From Tenodera sinensis (taxonomy: Eukaryota > Arthropoda > Insecta > Mantodea > Mantidae), in assembly GCA_030765045.1 (NCBI GenBank), contig CM060965.1, positions 19,916,085 through 19,980,084 on the forward strand: a stretch of 64,000 bases of DNA, given 5' to 3'. Below are positions 1-10,929 of this stretch, one piece after another; within the stretch, counting starts at the first letter, position 1, and each line of letters starts with the position of its first letter. The translations under genes were made by a program, and so were the position numbers. The notes below the pieces were generated by a model, which was not told where the DNA came from, searched no databases, and worked only from the letters and a program-made list of their open reading frames with translations.

Positions 1-1825
1 TTTCATAATTAACGGAAGAATACCAAAATCATTTTTTATTTTACTTAGAAAGTTAACTTTACACGTTAGTAGTCCTCGAGTTAAGTGCTTTTTCAGATAT
101 TTCATACATTAAAAATTAAAATTGTGGATGTGGTGCTAAATTATATGAAGCCAAAAATCATATACAAAATCTTACAAGCCTCATTTATGGGATTGGATAC
201 AGCCTGAAAATAATTAAAACAAAATACCTATGAAACTTGAGGAGCTTAATACCATCAATAAGAGATTTCTATGCATAAACATTTGAGCACCTACTCTTTA
301 AATAAGTGTGAAAAATAGCAATTTTATTCATAGCACCGCTCTCCTTATTTACTAAATATACACATTGTTACTGACACTAGTATATCTCCTATCCCTGTGT
401 TGTTCTAGCAAGGACTCTTTAGGAGCAATGTGCAGTCGCAAGGAAAGGTTTCCTCACTCTTCTAAAATTGAATTCTTTATGCTCTCAGGAGATTCCAGAG
501 CCGTGTAGAACAGTCACCTGTAAATATGCTTCTCCATTACTCAGGACAACACTGACAATGATTAATGTTACACAGAAGTGTTGGAGAATATGTCTGAACT
601 CTCGACTGCATACACGCTGTGAGAGATCGATACTGGAAGACCAGACTCCACTCTTCCCGCCCCATGTGGTTGACTTACTATTTAAAACAAACTCATGTAT
701 TAGAGGCAATGAATCCGTTGGTCCACTACATCTTCATTTTCACCTCTATATCCTTTTATTACCATCCTTCATTGCAGGTTCATAGTAATATCCATATTAA
801 CCTGCCTCTATATCGGTCCACTTTTACTTCTCCCCTTATCCTTTAAGTAATCCATGTAGATATTTAAATTACTCATAATTATCACTCTACATTTTTCGAT
901 CATTTCGCAGCTAAACATTTTTTTCCCCAGGACCAATAACAGAGTTTTACACGACGGCTCAGAGCCGACTGAGACATTTCAAATGACTATAGATGATAGA
1001 ATGGAAACTCGAAAGTTTAAATAAAATCATCCGTAAATAAACTAAAACTTGTCATTTATTATAAAAGGCTTACAAATTCATTTCTTGAAAACTGTATAAG
1101 AAAGATGGCCTCATTTTAAATCAATGCCTTATTGTAGGCGTTTGAAGTTACTGCTAAAAGTCTAATGAGTCAATCATAGCACTATTTTTTGTTTTGTGTA
1201 ACTTTAAGTCACCGGCAACCTTAGCACAATTATATAAGGTAAACAAGTGCATAGTTGTTTAATAGGTTTTTAAGATGCGTACTAACTAAAATTTGACACT
1301 AATAATAGTTACTCTAGCTCTGAAGAAATTTAAACACTGAATGGTTTCTTCATGTAAAATTAGTAACTTATAAATCAGGAGTCGAACCGAAGATCTTCCT
1401 AATTACGCGCTTCCCCCTAATGTTTATAATTCCCCTAATTATTCGTGTAGTAACGCTTGACAGTTCCGCTGAACCATTGCAACAGTTTATATCAAATACT
1501 CCCCGTAAACACAGGCAATTTCTCTTACGACTCTGCTAAGCGGGTTGCAGCGAATCGGGCTGAGCCGGAATCTTTGTTCCATGTCTCTTTGACAACTGAG
1601 AGATCCTGTCGCTAATGGTTAGTGCATTTACACATACCAGGTACGCAATGAATCAAAACCTATCATCACTTGTGAAGACAATGGGTCTGCAGCAGATTCA
1701 CATACAATAACTTCTTTTGGATGCCTTTGCTGATAGATCTTTCTCATCAACTATACGTCGTGTTAAAAGATTATTTGCAGTGTCCATCATGAAGGATTTG
1801 CATACAGACATGTAATGTATATTTT
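1..1825. other. AT-rich stretch without recognised features
   Basis: No recognisable gene, SINE head or transposon terminus was seen on either strand. The longest open frames are about 100 codons, overlap each other on both strands (468-846) and show no familiar motif. They look like chance frames. Confidence 0.5.
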
Positions 1826-2130
1826 ACTTTCTCCACCCAATTCTACATCGAGATCTCATTGGAAAAACGAGTTTTGAGGCTCCATGTCTGTAAAAAGACA
1901 TTTTTAGAAAAGACGAAATATGTCATTGAACCACATAATTAAAACAAAAAAGGAAGGCGGTTAAATAATACATCCTTCAGCGATGCAGCACAAAATCTTT
2001 TCCCTTACACTGAACTTTTACATTACTTTTGATTTTTTCAAAAATATGTCTTCACTATCTTTAATGTTTAAAATATTTACCTAGCAAATAATATGTAGCA
2101 TATCCTGAATTGTTCTGAGAAATCATGTGA
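1826..2130 (-). repeat. Family X, decayed right-end fragment
   Basis: The fragment begins with TACTTTCTCC, followed by a diverged cattctacatcgagat segment, a gttttgaggc block and a catttttagaaaag block, in the same order as other minus-strand X copies. Later parts (ggcggttaaat, cttcagcgatgcagcac) also keep X order. Divergence is high, so this is an old copy and its inner boundary is uncertain. Confidence 0.6.
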
Positions 2131-2435
2131 AGCCCTATAAATAGTACCTTTCAACCACACAATTTATACCATTTAACATCATTCGTGGCGTTAACCATTG
2201 CCATACATTATTGGTTATTATTGGCTTTAACTTTCTTATCGTGGTCATGGAAGTAATAAGGAATTTGTAAGCATTACATTTAGTTATCGATGAATTTGCA
2301 CCATATGTATTCAAATGTAGGCTTCAGAATTAGTTACAGGTAAATGTATCCCATATACTGCTGAACCGATTTTCGTTGGGAAGCTGCGTCATTCAAGGTG
2401 AACATGGTACATACTTGAAACAAAATGTGTATTAT
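2131..2435. other. Unassigned spacer
   Basis: AT-rich sequence between an X fragment and the transposon terminus at 2436. Nothing is recognised. Confidence 0.4.
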
Positions 2436-3165
2436 ACAGAGTGTTTAAAAAGTGTCCGATATTGCAACAGGAGTTGGATTGGTCAAAACTAGAAATGTTC
2501 CTATAAACATATGCCCGGAAACAAATACTTGTTGAGATCTGAAACATTTTAGAAAAATGTGCAATGTATGCACATTTTCGATAGGTTTGGCATACAATAA
2601 TGCCTTTAAATGTTCCCATAGTCCGAAACCCAATAGACTGAGGCCCGGCGAACGGGGAGGCCATGCTACTGGACCTCCACGACCAATTCCATCGTCCATT
2701 AAATGTTTGCTTTAAGTATTGTCGCACGATGCACACAAAATGGGGTGGTGCCCCGTCATGAATAAACAACATGTGTTGTCTTTCCACAAGCACAACTCCT
2801 CTAAAAGCACGGGTAACTCTTCGTGCAGGAAGTCGGCCTGGGTGGTTAGACGCTGGCCTACGGATCCCAAGGTCGCGGGTTCAAACCGGACCCAGGCCGA
2901 TGGTTTTTAAGTGTGCTTAAAAACGACAGCTCCATGTCAGTAGATTTACTGGCACGTAAAAGAACTCCTGCGGGAAAATTCTGGCACACCGGCGACGCTG
3001 ATGTGATCCTGGCAATTGACAGCGTCGTTGAACAAGAAAATAAAAAATAATCGCGTAGGAATCAATGATACACAACACTTCTTAATCTGTTCCATAAAAT
3101 GCATGGTCCTAGGAGTCTGTCACCTGCCCACACATTAGGGCTAAACCGATCCTGATACTTGAACC
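2436..3165 (-). pseudogene. IS630/mariner-type transposase relic with terminal repeat
   Basis: Read on the minus strand, frames carry a decayed DDE transposase C-terminal half: RFSPNVWAG (about 3150-3120), then LPVLLEEL (about 2815), HDGAPPHF and VRQYLKQTF (about 2755-2695), then in a second frame GRGGPVAWPPRSPGL and LWEHLKALLY. The order matches insect transposases with a DGAPPHF...RWIGRGGP...PRSPDL...LWGxLK pattern. The catalytic-region D of SPDL has become G here. A frameshift lies near 2700. The 3' end is marked by a TA followed by CAGAGTGTTTAAAAAGTGTC at 2436, a typical terminus for this group. A SINE (2832-3051) splits the reading and a family X copy cuts off its upstream part at about 3165. 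It cannot encode an active enzyme. Confidence 0.8.
2832..3051 (+). repeat. SINE A copy 1 (tRNA-derived), inserted in transposase relic
   Basis: A tRNA-like head has a box B-like GGGTTCAAACC and an 11-bp acceptor-like pairing, TCGGCCTGGGT with ACCCAGGCCGA. A body with gtttttaagtgtgctt and a GTCAGTAGATTTACTGGCAC module follows, then an A-rich tail. The D-arm region has lost about 9 bases relative to the copy at 34848. It is flanked by cgtgcaggaa (2822-2831) and cgcgtaggaa (3052-3061), an 8/10 target duplication. Removing it rejoins the transposase reading. Confidence 0.85.
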
Positions 3166-4229
3166 AGAGTAATAAGGACACATGGGCTATAGCTAGAAAA
3201 TTCAAAATATACATTTCCTTTGTATTAAAAATATCTTAAACATATGGTCATTAAAGTCATTTTCGAGAAAATCAAAACTTTCGAAAACTTTTCCATGTAA
3301 AGGGCAGTTTGGGGTGGGGCAATTCTCTTCCAAATCTTCGTGTTGCATCCTTAAGGGACACTGGGAGTGAAATTTTGGTCAAAATTGTCAAAAAGTCGAA
3401 AATTGTTGTTGTTGTTTTTTTTTTTAACCTTAAAATGTTCCTGGAACACCTGTGCATTTGGACCAGCTAACATTTTTCATATCCCCCACTCCATGTGGTC
3501 ATTACGGCCCAGCGCTCTTCCCTTAACGTACACAGGATGCTCCTATATAAAAGCCTGTTTTTCTCAAAACTACATTTCTACACATTCTAGAAGAAGGTCG
3601 CGCCTGAGTTTTGCTTCAAATTCTATGAAAACGTCCAAAAGTATTCATAAATAGCAGCTAAACAAAACTATGATTCAATATTGATGTTATCATTAACAAG
3701 AATTCCAAAAACTTTTTTTTGTATGAAAAAATCAATAATTTTTAAGATTAAATTTTCTTTGTTATTAAAAAAATATGTTCAGCATAATCAGCAAACGTAT
3801 TTGAAATATCTCTTCATACAATTGTTACCCATGTTTTAGAGTATCAGTTCTGCCAATATAAATTAATTTTGAAAAGTCAATAGACGCGAGCTGTATTTTG
3901 AAAATGTGCCTATTAAATTCATAAAATAATTTATATATGCTAAACGAATTATCCAATTTTAATGAAATTTGGTGTACCGCCTATTCTCATATAAATACAA
4001 ACACAGTAAAAATTTCAGAAAATCTATCAAGAAATGTGGAACTTTCAAATTTCACTCCCAGTGTCCCTTAAAAGATATTAAACTTAAATACCAACTTTGG
4101 TTTTTAACCGACTTTTCGTTTTTGAGTTATGCTCTCTCCACACACACCATGTATTTCCGGTGAAATCTCGACATCGAATTTTATGTGGTATACAATACTT
4201 CCTCTACTTACTATACGTAGTAGAGAAAG
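3166..4229 (+). repeat. Family X copy interrupted by a TTAA element
   Basis: The X sequence starts within the ccagagtaa block and continues through gctatagctagaaaattcaaaatatac, ttttccatgtaaaggg and cttcgtgttgcatcc. It resumes after the insertion at aagatattaaacttaaatacc and ends at gtagtagagaaag. The left part of X is missing. A short stretch after the right end (gtcagtaagtgtaacacataag) resembles the opposite X terminus, so the end may be recombined. Confidence 0.85.
3355..4067 (+). mobile_element. Non-autonomous TTAA-target DNA transposon, copy 1 (713 bp)
   Basis: Perfect terminal inverted repeats begin GGGACACTGGGAGTGAAATT on each strand, and a TTAA lies on both sides (3351-3354 and 4068-4071). 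The interrupted X sequence reads gcatcc-TTAA-aagatatt, matching uninterrupted copies (gcatccttgaaagacatt) once one TTAA is removed. No transposase frame is present. TTAA duplication is typical of piggyBac and Kolobok elements. The GGG-initial termini differ from canonical CCY-initial piggyBac ends, so the superfamily is left open. Confidence 0.9.
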
Positions 4230-4934
4230 GAAGTCAGTAAGTGTAACACATAAGGTTTTCCAATGAGATTATGTTCCTGTATGATGGATGGGCTCCACGT
4301 GTTCTGTCCTGAACTACTTGTCTGTGGGGAACCAATGACGGGGCTGTGGCAGTTTGCAGCACCCTAATTTCCAGCACACGCCAATAAATTATCTCCATCA
4401 CAGTTAACAGGACGACTGTCGACTGTTCCTGACGTGGAGTGATCTTGCACGCGACATAAACCGCAGATATCAGAGACGGGCCCGAAAATATAATTATTAC
4501 AATATCGCTGGCAAATATTTATGACTCGGATGCGCAGACCTCATACGTCATGGCATCGGAAGGAAAGCCATCCACACCTTAAACGAGAAAATTCCGTGCC
4601 AACTGAGAGTTATCTATCATCGCACCAAACAGCTGTGTCACCACAATTTCCTTCGTCTATTCTGTGCTTCACCTTGTTTAACGGATACACTTTCAGCAGA
4701 CTTTCAAAAAATTACACCGACATTTCCTACTAAAACATAAATAGGATTAGTCACGAATATCTGCTGAGCGCGATGCTGATGCCACTATTGATTTAATAAA
4801 GTGTATTTAAAACACATTTTCCATGATGTATCATTCAAATTAAAAAACCATGATATACTTTTGAAAATATATTTTTAGACAGCAGGGCTTAAAAGTATAA
4901 CTTTTAACTTAGTGCACAATAACTAAAGGCTTTA
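4230..4934. other. Unassigned segment
   Basis: Moderately GC-mixed to 4520, then AT-rich. A 70-codon plus-strand frame (4521-4733) has no recognisable motif. No repeat module shared with the rest of the window was found. Confidence 0.4.
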
Positions 4935-5296
4935 GATACGGAGCGAGTTAGCTCCGGGTAACGTATGGCACTCGCATTCATAAGGTCATGGGTTCAATTC
5001 CAGCGGCTGACCTTCCTGACCCGTCCCTCCATTTCAATCCCGTGTTTCAGGGTTGGAAATGTTGGCGATGGGCGAAGTTGGTGCTGCTTTGCGGGGATTA
5101 CTGCTGTTCTCGACCAAGTCGTAGTCACCCGACGTGCTAGGGGAGATTGCTGTCGAAACCTATGAGATTCGTGGCTACTATGATGTTGAGATGAAGTCTC
5201 CAGCACACGTTAGGGATCCTCGCGCTGGCTGGCGTCTCTCACACGGGTTCCAACACGCCCGTAGGGCGCGCTCATCTCATCCCTTTCTTTAAAGGG
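4935..5296 (+). repeat. SINE D copy 1 (tRNA-derived)
   Basis: The head gatacggagcgagttagc, an actcgcattc block, a box B-like GGGTTCAATTCC and a ctgaccttcctgaccc junction are shared with the copy at 17565. A longer unrelated body follows. The right boundary, after the ccctttctttaaaggg palindrome, is a guess. Confidence 0.7.
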
Positions 5297-5744
5297 TCTA
5301 AATAAAGACTACATTTTGGCAAATATGAATATAGAAGAAAAAGAAATGGCAGAACCAAGTGAAAGAATAACACTAGAACTACCATCCAAACAAAACATAT
5401 AAAATAGCGTTTAATCGCTTCTTTGCCAGTTACAAGGCAAAATATGTGAATCAACAATATTGGAAACATCTGACATCTATACATCTTTCTCGTTTCAATA
5501 ATCTTGCTATACAAGCGAGTTGATCTTGTTCTAAACATGATTTCTCGTGGTGTCAGGAATCAATATAATATTGCTGATATGTTACAAATTCAAGCTGTCT
5601 AAAAAATAGTACCAATGTGCGACACGTGTTAAAAGTGGTGCTAACTCTTGTGTCATAATCTACTATTACAGAATATAGTTCACTATATAAAGATTTAGCC
5701 AGTCAAGCGAAATACGCATAGAGTACACAACAGGAAGGATCTAC
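5297..5744. other. Unassigned segment
   Basis: AT-rich. The 88-codon minus-strand frame (5272-5538) is hydrophobic but unrecognised and starts inside SINE D. No repeat homology was noticed. Confidence 0.4.
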
Positions 5745-5905
5745 TTCCGGGAAACTTATTGCTGCTACCCTGGAGGTGGGAATGACATGAAGGAACCACA
5801 GGAGGGTATAGGCCACAGGCAGACACGCTACAGAGACGCGCCGAAGTTCCTAACGGTTCCTCACTTGAAAAACGTTCCTACTATTGGAGCTGCCCAGAAG
5901 TGCAG
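5745..5905 (-). repeat. SINE H copy 1, body fragment
   Basis: It shares atgaaggaaccacag, ggccacag, cagacac/g, a cgttcctact and a gctgcc block in order with the longer copy at 58690-59105, whose tRNA-like head lies on the minus strand. The head is missing here. Confidence 0.55.
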
Positions 5906-5969
5906 TGCATTGTGTCGGTAATCATACGTTACTCGTATATCATGCAAAAATTCTGTTGGTAGTAAAACT

Positions 5970-6621
5970 AAGTGGATCAAAAAGTATTGCACAATATTTT
6001 TTTCTTTTTTCTGCTTTGGTATTGCAGTTGGAATGCTGGCATTTCACGCATATATAGATTGAAATTTGCACTACAGAGAGTATTTTTTATGTGCAGCTCT
6101 AGCGAGAGAAGCGTGGGCTGTGCACAAACATAAAGCGAGTGAAATTCACAGGGATATGCGTGGCATATATGGGGTGATCGTATGGACCATAGCAATACTT
6201 CCAAGTCGTGGCATTCTTCCAACAGGGCTGCATGAGCTTTAGTGATTTGTCACGCTCCGGGTTGTTGCTGTTGTTTGTCAGAAAATCACCGAATTTGGTT
6301 GGGATGTGCCCCAGCATCCACCATACAGTCCGGATGTTCAACCGTTGAGCTTTCATCTTTTTGGTCCCATCAAGAAATTCCTGCTGGCCAAAGTTTGTAA
6401 CAGAGTGAAATCAGCAGTCCGCGGATGGATATACTCCAACCAAACTGACTTATAAGAACAGGGTATAATGAAACTGCCACCACGATGGGAGAAATGTGTT
6501 GAGAAAGTTGGTGACTGTCAGAAAGTAGATAAAAGATATAGCTTCATTTGTGACTTTTGTTTTTTTAACTATTAAACTTATTTACTTAAAAATTGTGTGT
6601 TACTTTTTGATCCACCCTCGT
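5970..6621 (+). mobile_element. Internally deleted mariner element
   Basis: The left end is TA then agTGGATCAAAAAGTATTGCAC. The right end is the inverted GTGTGTTACTTTTTGATCCA followed by ccctcg-TA at 6621, giving a shared TGGATCAAAAAGTA terminal repeat. From about 6285 a plus-strand frame reads the transposase C-terminus: FGWDVPQHPPYSPDVQP, HLFGPIKKFL and, after one in-frame stop (TTA TAA near 6450), MKLPPRWEKCVEK. The D of YSPD, the third acid of the mariner D34D triad, is kept. At about 650 bp it is roughly half the usual 1.3 kb, so the N-terminal half and first catalytic residue are gone. Confidence 0.85.
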
Positions 6622-7035
6622 AGTTTGTAAAGCTTTGAATCTGCACACCTATAATCTTCGCAAAACTTAAAGGCATATGGAGGCGGGGCGTACTGCGGAC
6701 TGCAGCGAATCCTACGCTTGCCCCTCCTACCAGCGCTGCCGAATGTGGTGCACGCATCTCACACAACCTTATGTACAGAACATCTGCCGGTACACGCACT
6801 ACGCTTGGCAACAGCGCTCTGCTTGAGCATTGGCCAGCGTTCACATGCCTTTAACTTTTGCGAGCGGTCAAACGTCCACGCTCGAGGCAGGACTCGAATC
6901 CACGACCCTCTGCGCGGCGGAGCGCCTAAGACCTATGCTCCACCGACCACGGTTACGAGGGTCGGCTGCTGAAGTGGTAGAAAGATCTCCGCTCCCGTAT
7001 ATTTTACGGATAAGTAAAAGTTGGCACGTATGCCT
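6622..7035 (+). repeat. Family F copy 1, split by a SINE
   Basis: Two pieces of the F repeat remain: ctttgaatctgcacac (about 6633-6648) and ctccgctcccgtatattttacgg with following agtaaaagttggcacgtatg (about 6962-7035). Both match the end of the copies at 24440, 50104 and 55700. The right end keeps half of the F terminal hairpin (TTTTACGG at 7002-7009, then AGTAAAA). Confidence 0.6.
6648..6960 (-). repeat. SINE O (tRNA-Leu-like head)
   Basis: On the minus strand from about 6960 a tRNA-like head reads GTCGGTGGAGC, GGTCTTAGGCGCTCCG and box B GGATTCGAGTCC, resembling the class II (Leu/Ser) tRNA pattern. A GC-rich body of about 230 bp ends near 6660. Only one copy is in the window, so its length is uncertain. 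Confidence 0.6.
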
Positions 7036-7654
7036 TTCCTTTACATATTTTCTTATTTGTGACAAAGCACCGTTGCGCAGATGTTTGAATGAAAGCGGTC
7101 CTAGGAATGAGTTTTGAAAGCTTAGTCCACGAGCCCTGGGGACTCACTATCTTAAATTCGTGGAAAATGTTTAATGAAAAGCTTTCTGAAGAAAACAGCT
7201 CTTGAGAAAATGAAGGGGTAAAGCAATGGAGCACGTTTAAAGGCATAACCATACTTCTCTTTGGTTGTATTCTGCTTTCCAGCCCCAAAAGGTTTAATCT
7301 CACTTTACATTTATACGCTATATCACCAAAGATATGACTTGAGATTATAATGCTAGCTTTATTAAATTAAGATGAACTGAGTACCATGGCCCAGTTTAGC
7401 GCTTGCTTTCAGGAATAAAGAATGCACATTTTGTCAAATATTCATTTGCTGCTACACGTATACGCATGATCTGCCTCTCTCTCTCTCTCTCCTTCCTGCC
7501 AGGGACTTCGAAACTTGCCGGTATAATATTAATGCGGAAATGTTTCGATCGAATGGCAACTTCCCTTAGGTTACATAAGGGAAGCTAAAGTAAAATTCTG
7601 GTGAATCAGATTCAAACGAATTTCTCTAACCACTATTGTTTATTTTAGTATATC
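7036..7654. other. Unassigned segment with a short (CT)n
   Basis: Holds a (CT)9-10 run at about 7471-7491. Overlapping short frames on both strands (7004-7303 minus, 7403-7588 plus) show no motif. Confidence 0.4.
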
Positions 7655-7850
7655 TTCTAAAGCTACTTTTACAAAACGTAAGTTTTCTATCTACTTCATA
7701 TTAATCGAAATAAACCTCTGCAGAAATGGTTTCATTACACATTTCATTCTAGGTACAAGGGGAATAGAGGAGAATCGCTAATTAGATGTTTAAAAGTGAG
7801 TCGCATTATGGTGGCCTTGAAATTACATACTCTTTCCATGACATCGTGAG
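7655..7850 (+). repeat. Family X, left-end fragment
   Basis: Blocks ttctatctacttcatattaatcgaaataaac, ctgcagaaatggtttcatta and attctaggtacaagggg follow the order of the left third of X. It is diverged. Confidence 0.55.
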
Positions 7851-8119
7851 AAACAAGAAATAGCGACAAACTTTTAAAATTACACATTATTTAAACATTC
7901 AAAATAAAATTAACGGATAGCTCGAAATTGGCTCATACTACAAAAAATAGGAATAAATTATGTATTAAACAGATTAAGTTTTTGTGTAGTAAATTTTAGT
8001 CTGTATCTATAGTTCACCGTTATACAAAAACTTCTTCCGCATGAAATGAAGGGAAAAAAAGAACATTATTTATGGACGCTCTTTAATTGCTGCAATCCTC
8101 ACCGCCCTATTCCATACTG

Positions 8120-8335
8120 GGCCTGAAAGACCGCTTAATTTTACTCAGAAGCCAGTTTATCAGGCTTGAGGTTATTTTACATGCCGTAAATCTACGGTAC
8201 GGCACCATCGGATTTACTTTATTTCCGAAGGAAGTCATTCTAACGATTTTTACACCCCAAAAAATCCACTACCTTTCGCCATGTTTGAGGCCGCGACCTC
8301 GGGAACCAGAGGCTAGCATGAACACGGAAGACAAC
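8120..8335 (-). repeat. Probable SINE P, degenerate
   Basis: ttttacatgccgtaaatctacggtac resembles, inverted, the GTAGATTTACTGGCACGTAAAA module of SINE A. The far end gccgcgacctcgggaacc resembles an inverted box B and T-arm. It is weak and a single copy. Confidence 0.35.
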
Positions 8336-8406
8336 TTCGCATGAATAAGACTTCACAGACTATTCCCATTAAATTCATTACATAGGCAATTTTACTTGTG
8401 CGTTAA

Positions 8407-9121
8407 GGGACACTGGGAGTGAAATTTGAAAGTTCCACATTTCTTGATAGATTTTTCTGAAACTTTTACTGTGTTTGTATTTATATGAGAATAGGAGGTA
8501 CACCAAATTTCATTAAAATTGGATAATTCGTTTATGATATATAAATTATTTTATGAATTTAATAGACACATTTTCAAAATAGAGCTCGCGTCTATTGACT
8601 TTTCAAAATTCATTTATATTGCCAGAACTGGTACTCTAAAACATGGGTAACAATTGTATGAAGAGATATTTCAAATACGTTTGCTGATTATACTGTACAT
8701 ATTTTTTTAATAACAAAGAAAAATTAATCTTAAAAATTATTCTTTTTTTTTTTCATACAAAAATAAAAGGTTTTGGAATTCATGTTAATGGTAACATCAA
8801 TATTGAAGCATAGTTTTGTTTAGCTGCTATTTATGAATACTTTTGGAAATTTTCATTGAATTTGAAGCAAAACTCAGGCGCGACCTTCTTTTGGAATGTG
8901 CAGAAATGTAGTTTTGAGAAAAACAGGCTTTTACATAGGAGCATCCTGTGTACGTTAAGGGAAGAGCGCTATTTGAAAGGGCCGTAATGACCACATGGAG
9001 GGGGGGGGGGATATGAAAAATGTTAGCTGATCCAAATGCACAGGTGTTCCAGGAACATTTTAAGATAAAAAAACAATTTTCGACTTTTTGACAATTTTGA
9101 TCAAAATTTCACTCCCAGTGT
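8407..9121 (-). mobile_element. TTAA-target element, copy 2
   Basis: It is inverted relative to copy 1, with the same interior. Its left end is TTAA (8403-8406) then GGGACACTGGGAGTGAAATT. The right end stops at cactcccagtg then taa, so about 5 terminal bases and the second full TTAA are lost. A C5 tract of the other copies has grown here to G11 (9000-9010). Confidence 0.85.
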
Positions 9122-9149
9122 AATATATTATATTTTCATAAAACACTGT

Positions 9150-9274
9150 TACATTCATAATATTTTCCACATAAAGGACAGTTTGCAGTGGGATGACGTT
9201 GAAAATCCTCGCATCGCATCTTTGGAACAAGCTGAACTGATTTCATGTTTGATCATTTCTCACACAGACACACA

Positions 9275-9346
<72 letters not shown>

Positions 9347-9460
9347 TAGAGACAGAGAGAGAGACATGCGCTCATTTTTTAAGGTAATTCAGAGAGCCTC
9401 AAAACCTGTTTTCGGTAAAATCTTGGCAAGTTTTGGGTTGAATACAATAATTTCGACAAG
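9150..9460 (+). repeat. Family X fragment with expanded (CA)n
   Basis: Blocks attttccacataaagga, gtttgcagtggg, cctcgcatcgcatctttgga, then a pure (CA)n at 9275-9344, then ctcaaaacctgttttcggt correspond to the right half of X. The CA array sits exactly where X normally has a short gacacacagacacac seed. Confidence 0.75.
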
Positions 9461-10189
9461 CAAAATAGGACTATTAGCGGATAAGAAAAAGAAAGACAAT
9501 TAAATTGAAGATTCCTTATTTTATACCACCATAATGGAACTGTGTTTCTGATACGCGATGCTCCTTTAAGCCGTGGACAACGGGGAACGTGTCTGAAAGT
9601 CTCAACACAATCATGACAAAATGAAATTCAACTAGCAAACATGGCTTTAGTTACATTCGACTTGCAGAAACAACTATACCACTAGTTGGTTTTTGTGGTT
9701 GGGAGACTAGAATATCTCCTTCCTGAAGCTTACAAATGACGGCCAAACAAGAAAAGAAACATCCAACAGCGAAGAAGACCAATGTTCAGAGTAAATTTTA
9801 AGGTTTACTTTTTTCCTGTGGTAACTTTGCATGTACTTCTTATGACGAATTATGTAAAATGCAATAACAATGGATTTTCCAGGGCAGTTAAGGAAAATAC
9901 AAGACAGTGCTGATAAGACAGTTCATGAACATCCTTAATTTGCATTGTTGGAACATACATCCATAATGGATGTAAAGGACCTTTTCTAAGGTTTAGGAGA
10001 CTTCAATCTCTGGCTGGTAGGTAGAGTGCCTGCTTGTAGATAGTTCAATGTCCTGCTGATCTAGGGAAGTTTTTCTTCAAACAAGATTTCTTAATTTCCT
10101 CATAGTCTGGTGTGTGCTTGTGTATTAACCTTTGTTTAATAAACAATTCGCTCATAAAAACAAGTATTATGGACGATTGTCTCTGACTT
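9461..10189. other. Unassigned segment
   Basis: AT-rich. A faint tRNA-like patch (ggctggtaggtagagtgcctgc, near 10010) may be a decayed SINE head. No gene is recognised. Confidence 0.35.
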
Positions 10190-10320
10190 CTCAGCCCAAA
10201 ATCCCTGACTTATTCCTGGTTGGGACAGTGGAATTTTTCTCTAATTAGAATTATTCCCTATTCTCCGCTATGTCAGTATGAATGTGTTTCCTAGTGAAAA
10301 TCAGTAAAAACGAATAGCAA
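10190..10320 (+). repeat. SINE I copy 2, body
   Basis: It shares gaatttttctctaattagaattattccctattctc and a later gaaaatcagtaa block with the copy at 14410-14600. The head is not recognisable. Confidence 0.5.
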
Positions 10321-10464
10321 AAGCTAATTTTTAAAGAAGTCCCCCGATATTACCATCAAAGTTAAAGGCGGTTGTACACATGGAACAAAAATCAGGATTG
10401 CCACTGGGCATAAACCTGAGTACACGAGGCAAGGGCAGCTTTACTTTAATGTTTATACTTTTTT

Positions 10465-10918
10465 ACTTTCTCTACTGGTAAGTAGGGGAAGTATTGTATT
10501 CCACCCAAAAATTCAATGTCGAGATTTCACCGGAAATACATGTTTTGAGGCCCCCTGAATCCAAAAAAAAAAAAAAAAAAAAAAAAAGGAGCATTTTTAG
10601 AAAAAGGTCCGTGTGTATGTCTGTGTGTCAGTCTGTGGACAGCATAACTCAGAACCTTAGCGACATGCAACAACGTTGTTCATTTTTTTATATGTTACGT
10701 GTGCAAAGGGAACGGAATCTCAAAGCTTTAAAAGATTTGACTATCGCACAAAGCCTACTGTATTCCAATATTCCCCTTGCACCTACAAGGAAATAAGCAA
10801 TAAGATAATTTGTACAAATGTTTATTTTAACTAACACGAAGAAGATATAGGAATAAGAGTTTGTAAGAATGGTTAGTACAAGAGTAGAGAAAGTCATGTG
10901 AGTGCAACACATCAGATT
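10465..10918 (-). repeat. Family X, internally deleted copy
   Basis: Both ends are present: ACTTTCTCTACTGGTAAG at the left in plus coordinates and gtagagaaagtcatgtgagtgcaacacatcaga at the right. The middle 350 bp or so is missing, with a jump from cataactcagaacc to caacgttgttcattttt. An A27 run (10561-10587) occupies the usual short A/T tract. T-runs flank both ends. Confidence 0.85.
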
Positions 10919-10929
10919 TTTTAAGAAGT

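Noticed and set aside
468..846. Overlapping frames near the left edge
   Set aside because: Three frames on both strands occupy the same bases and no motif or splice context supports any.
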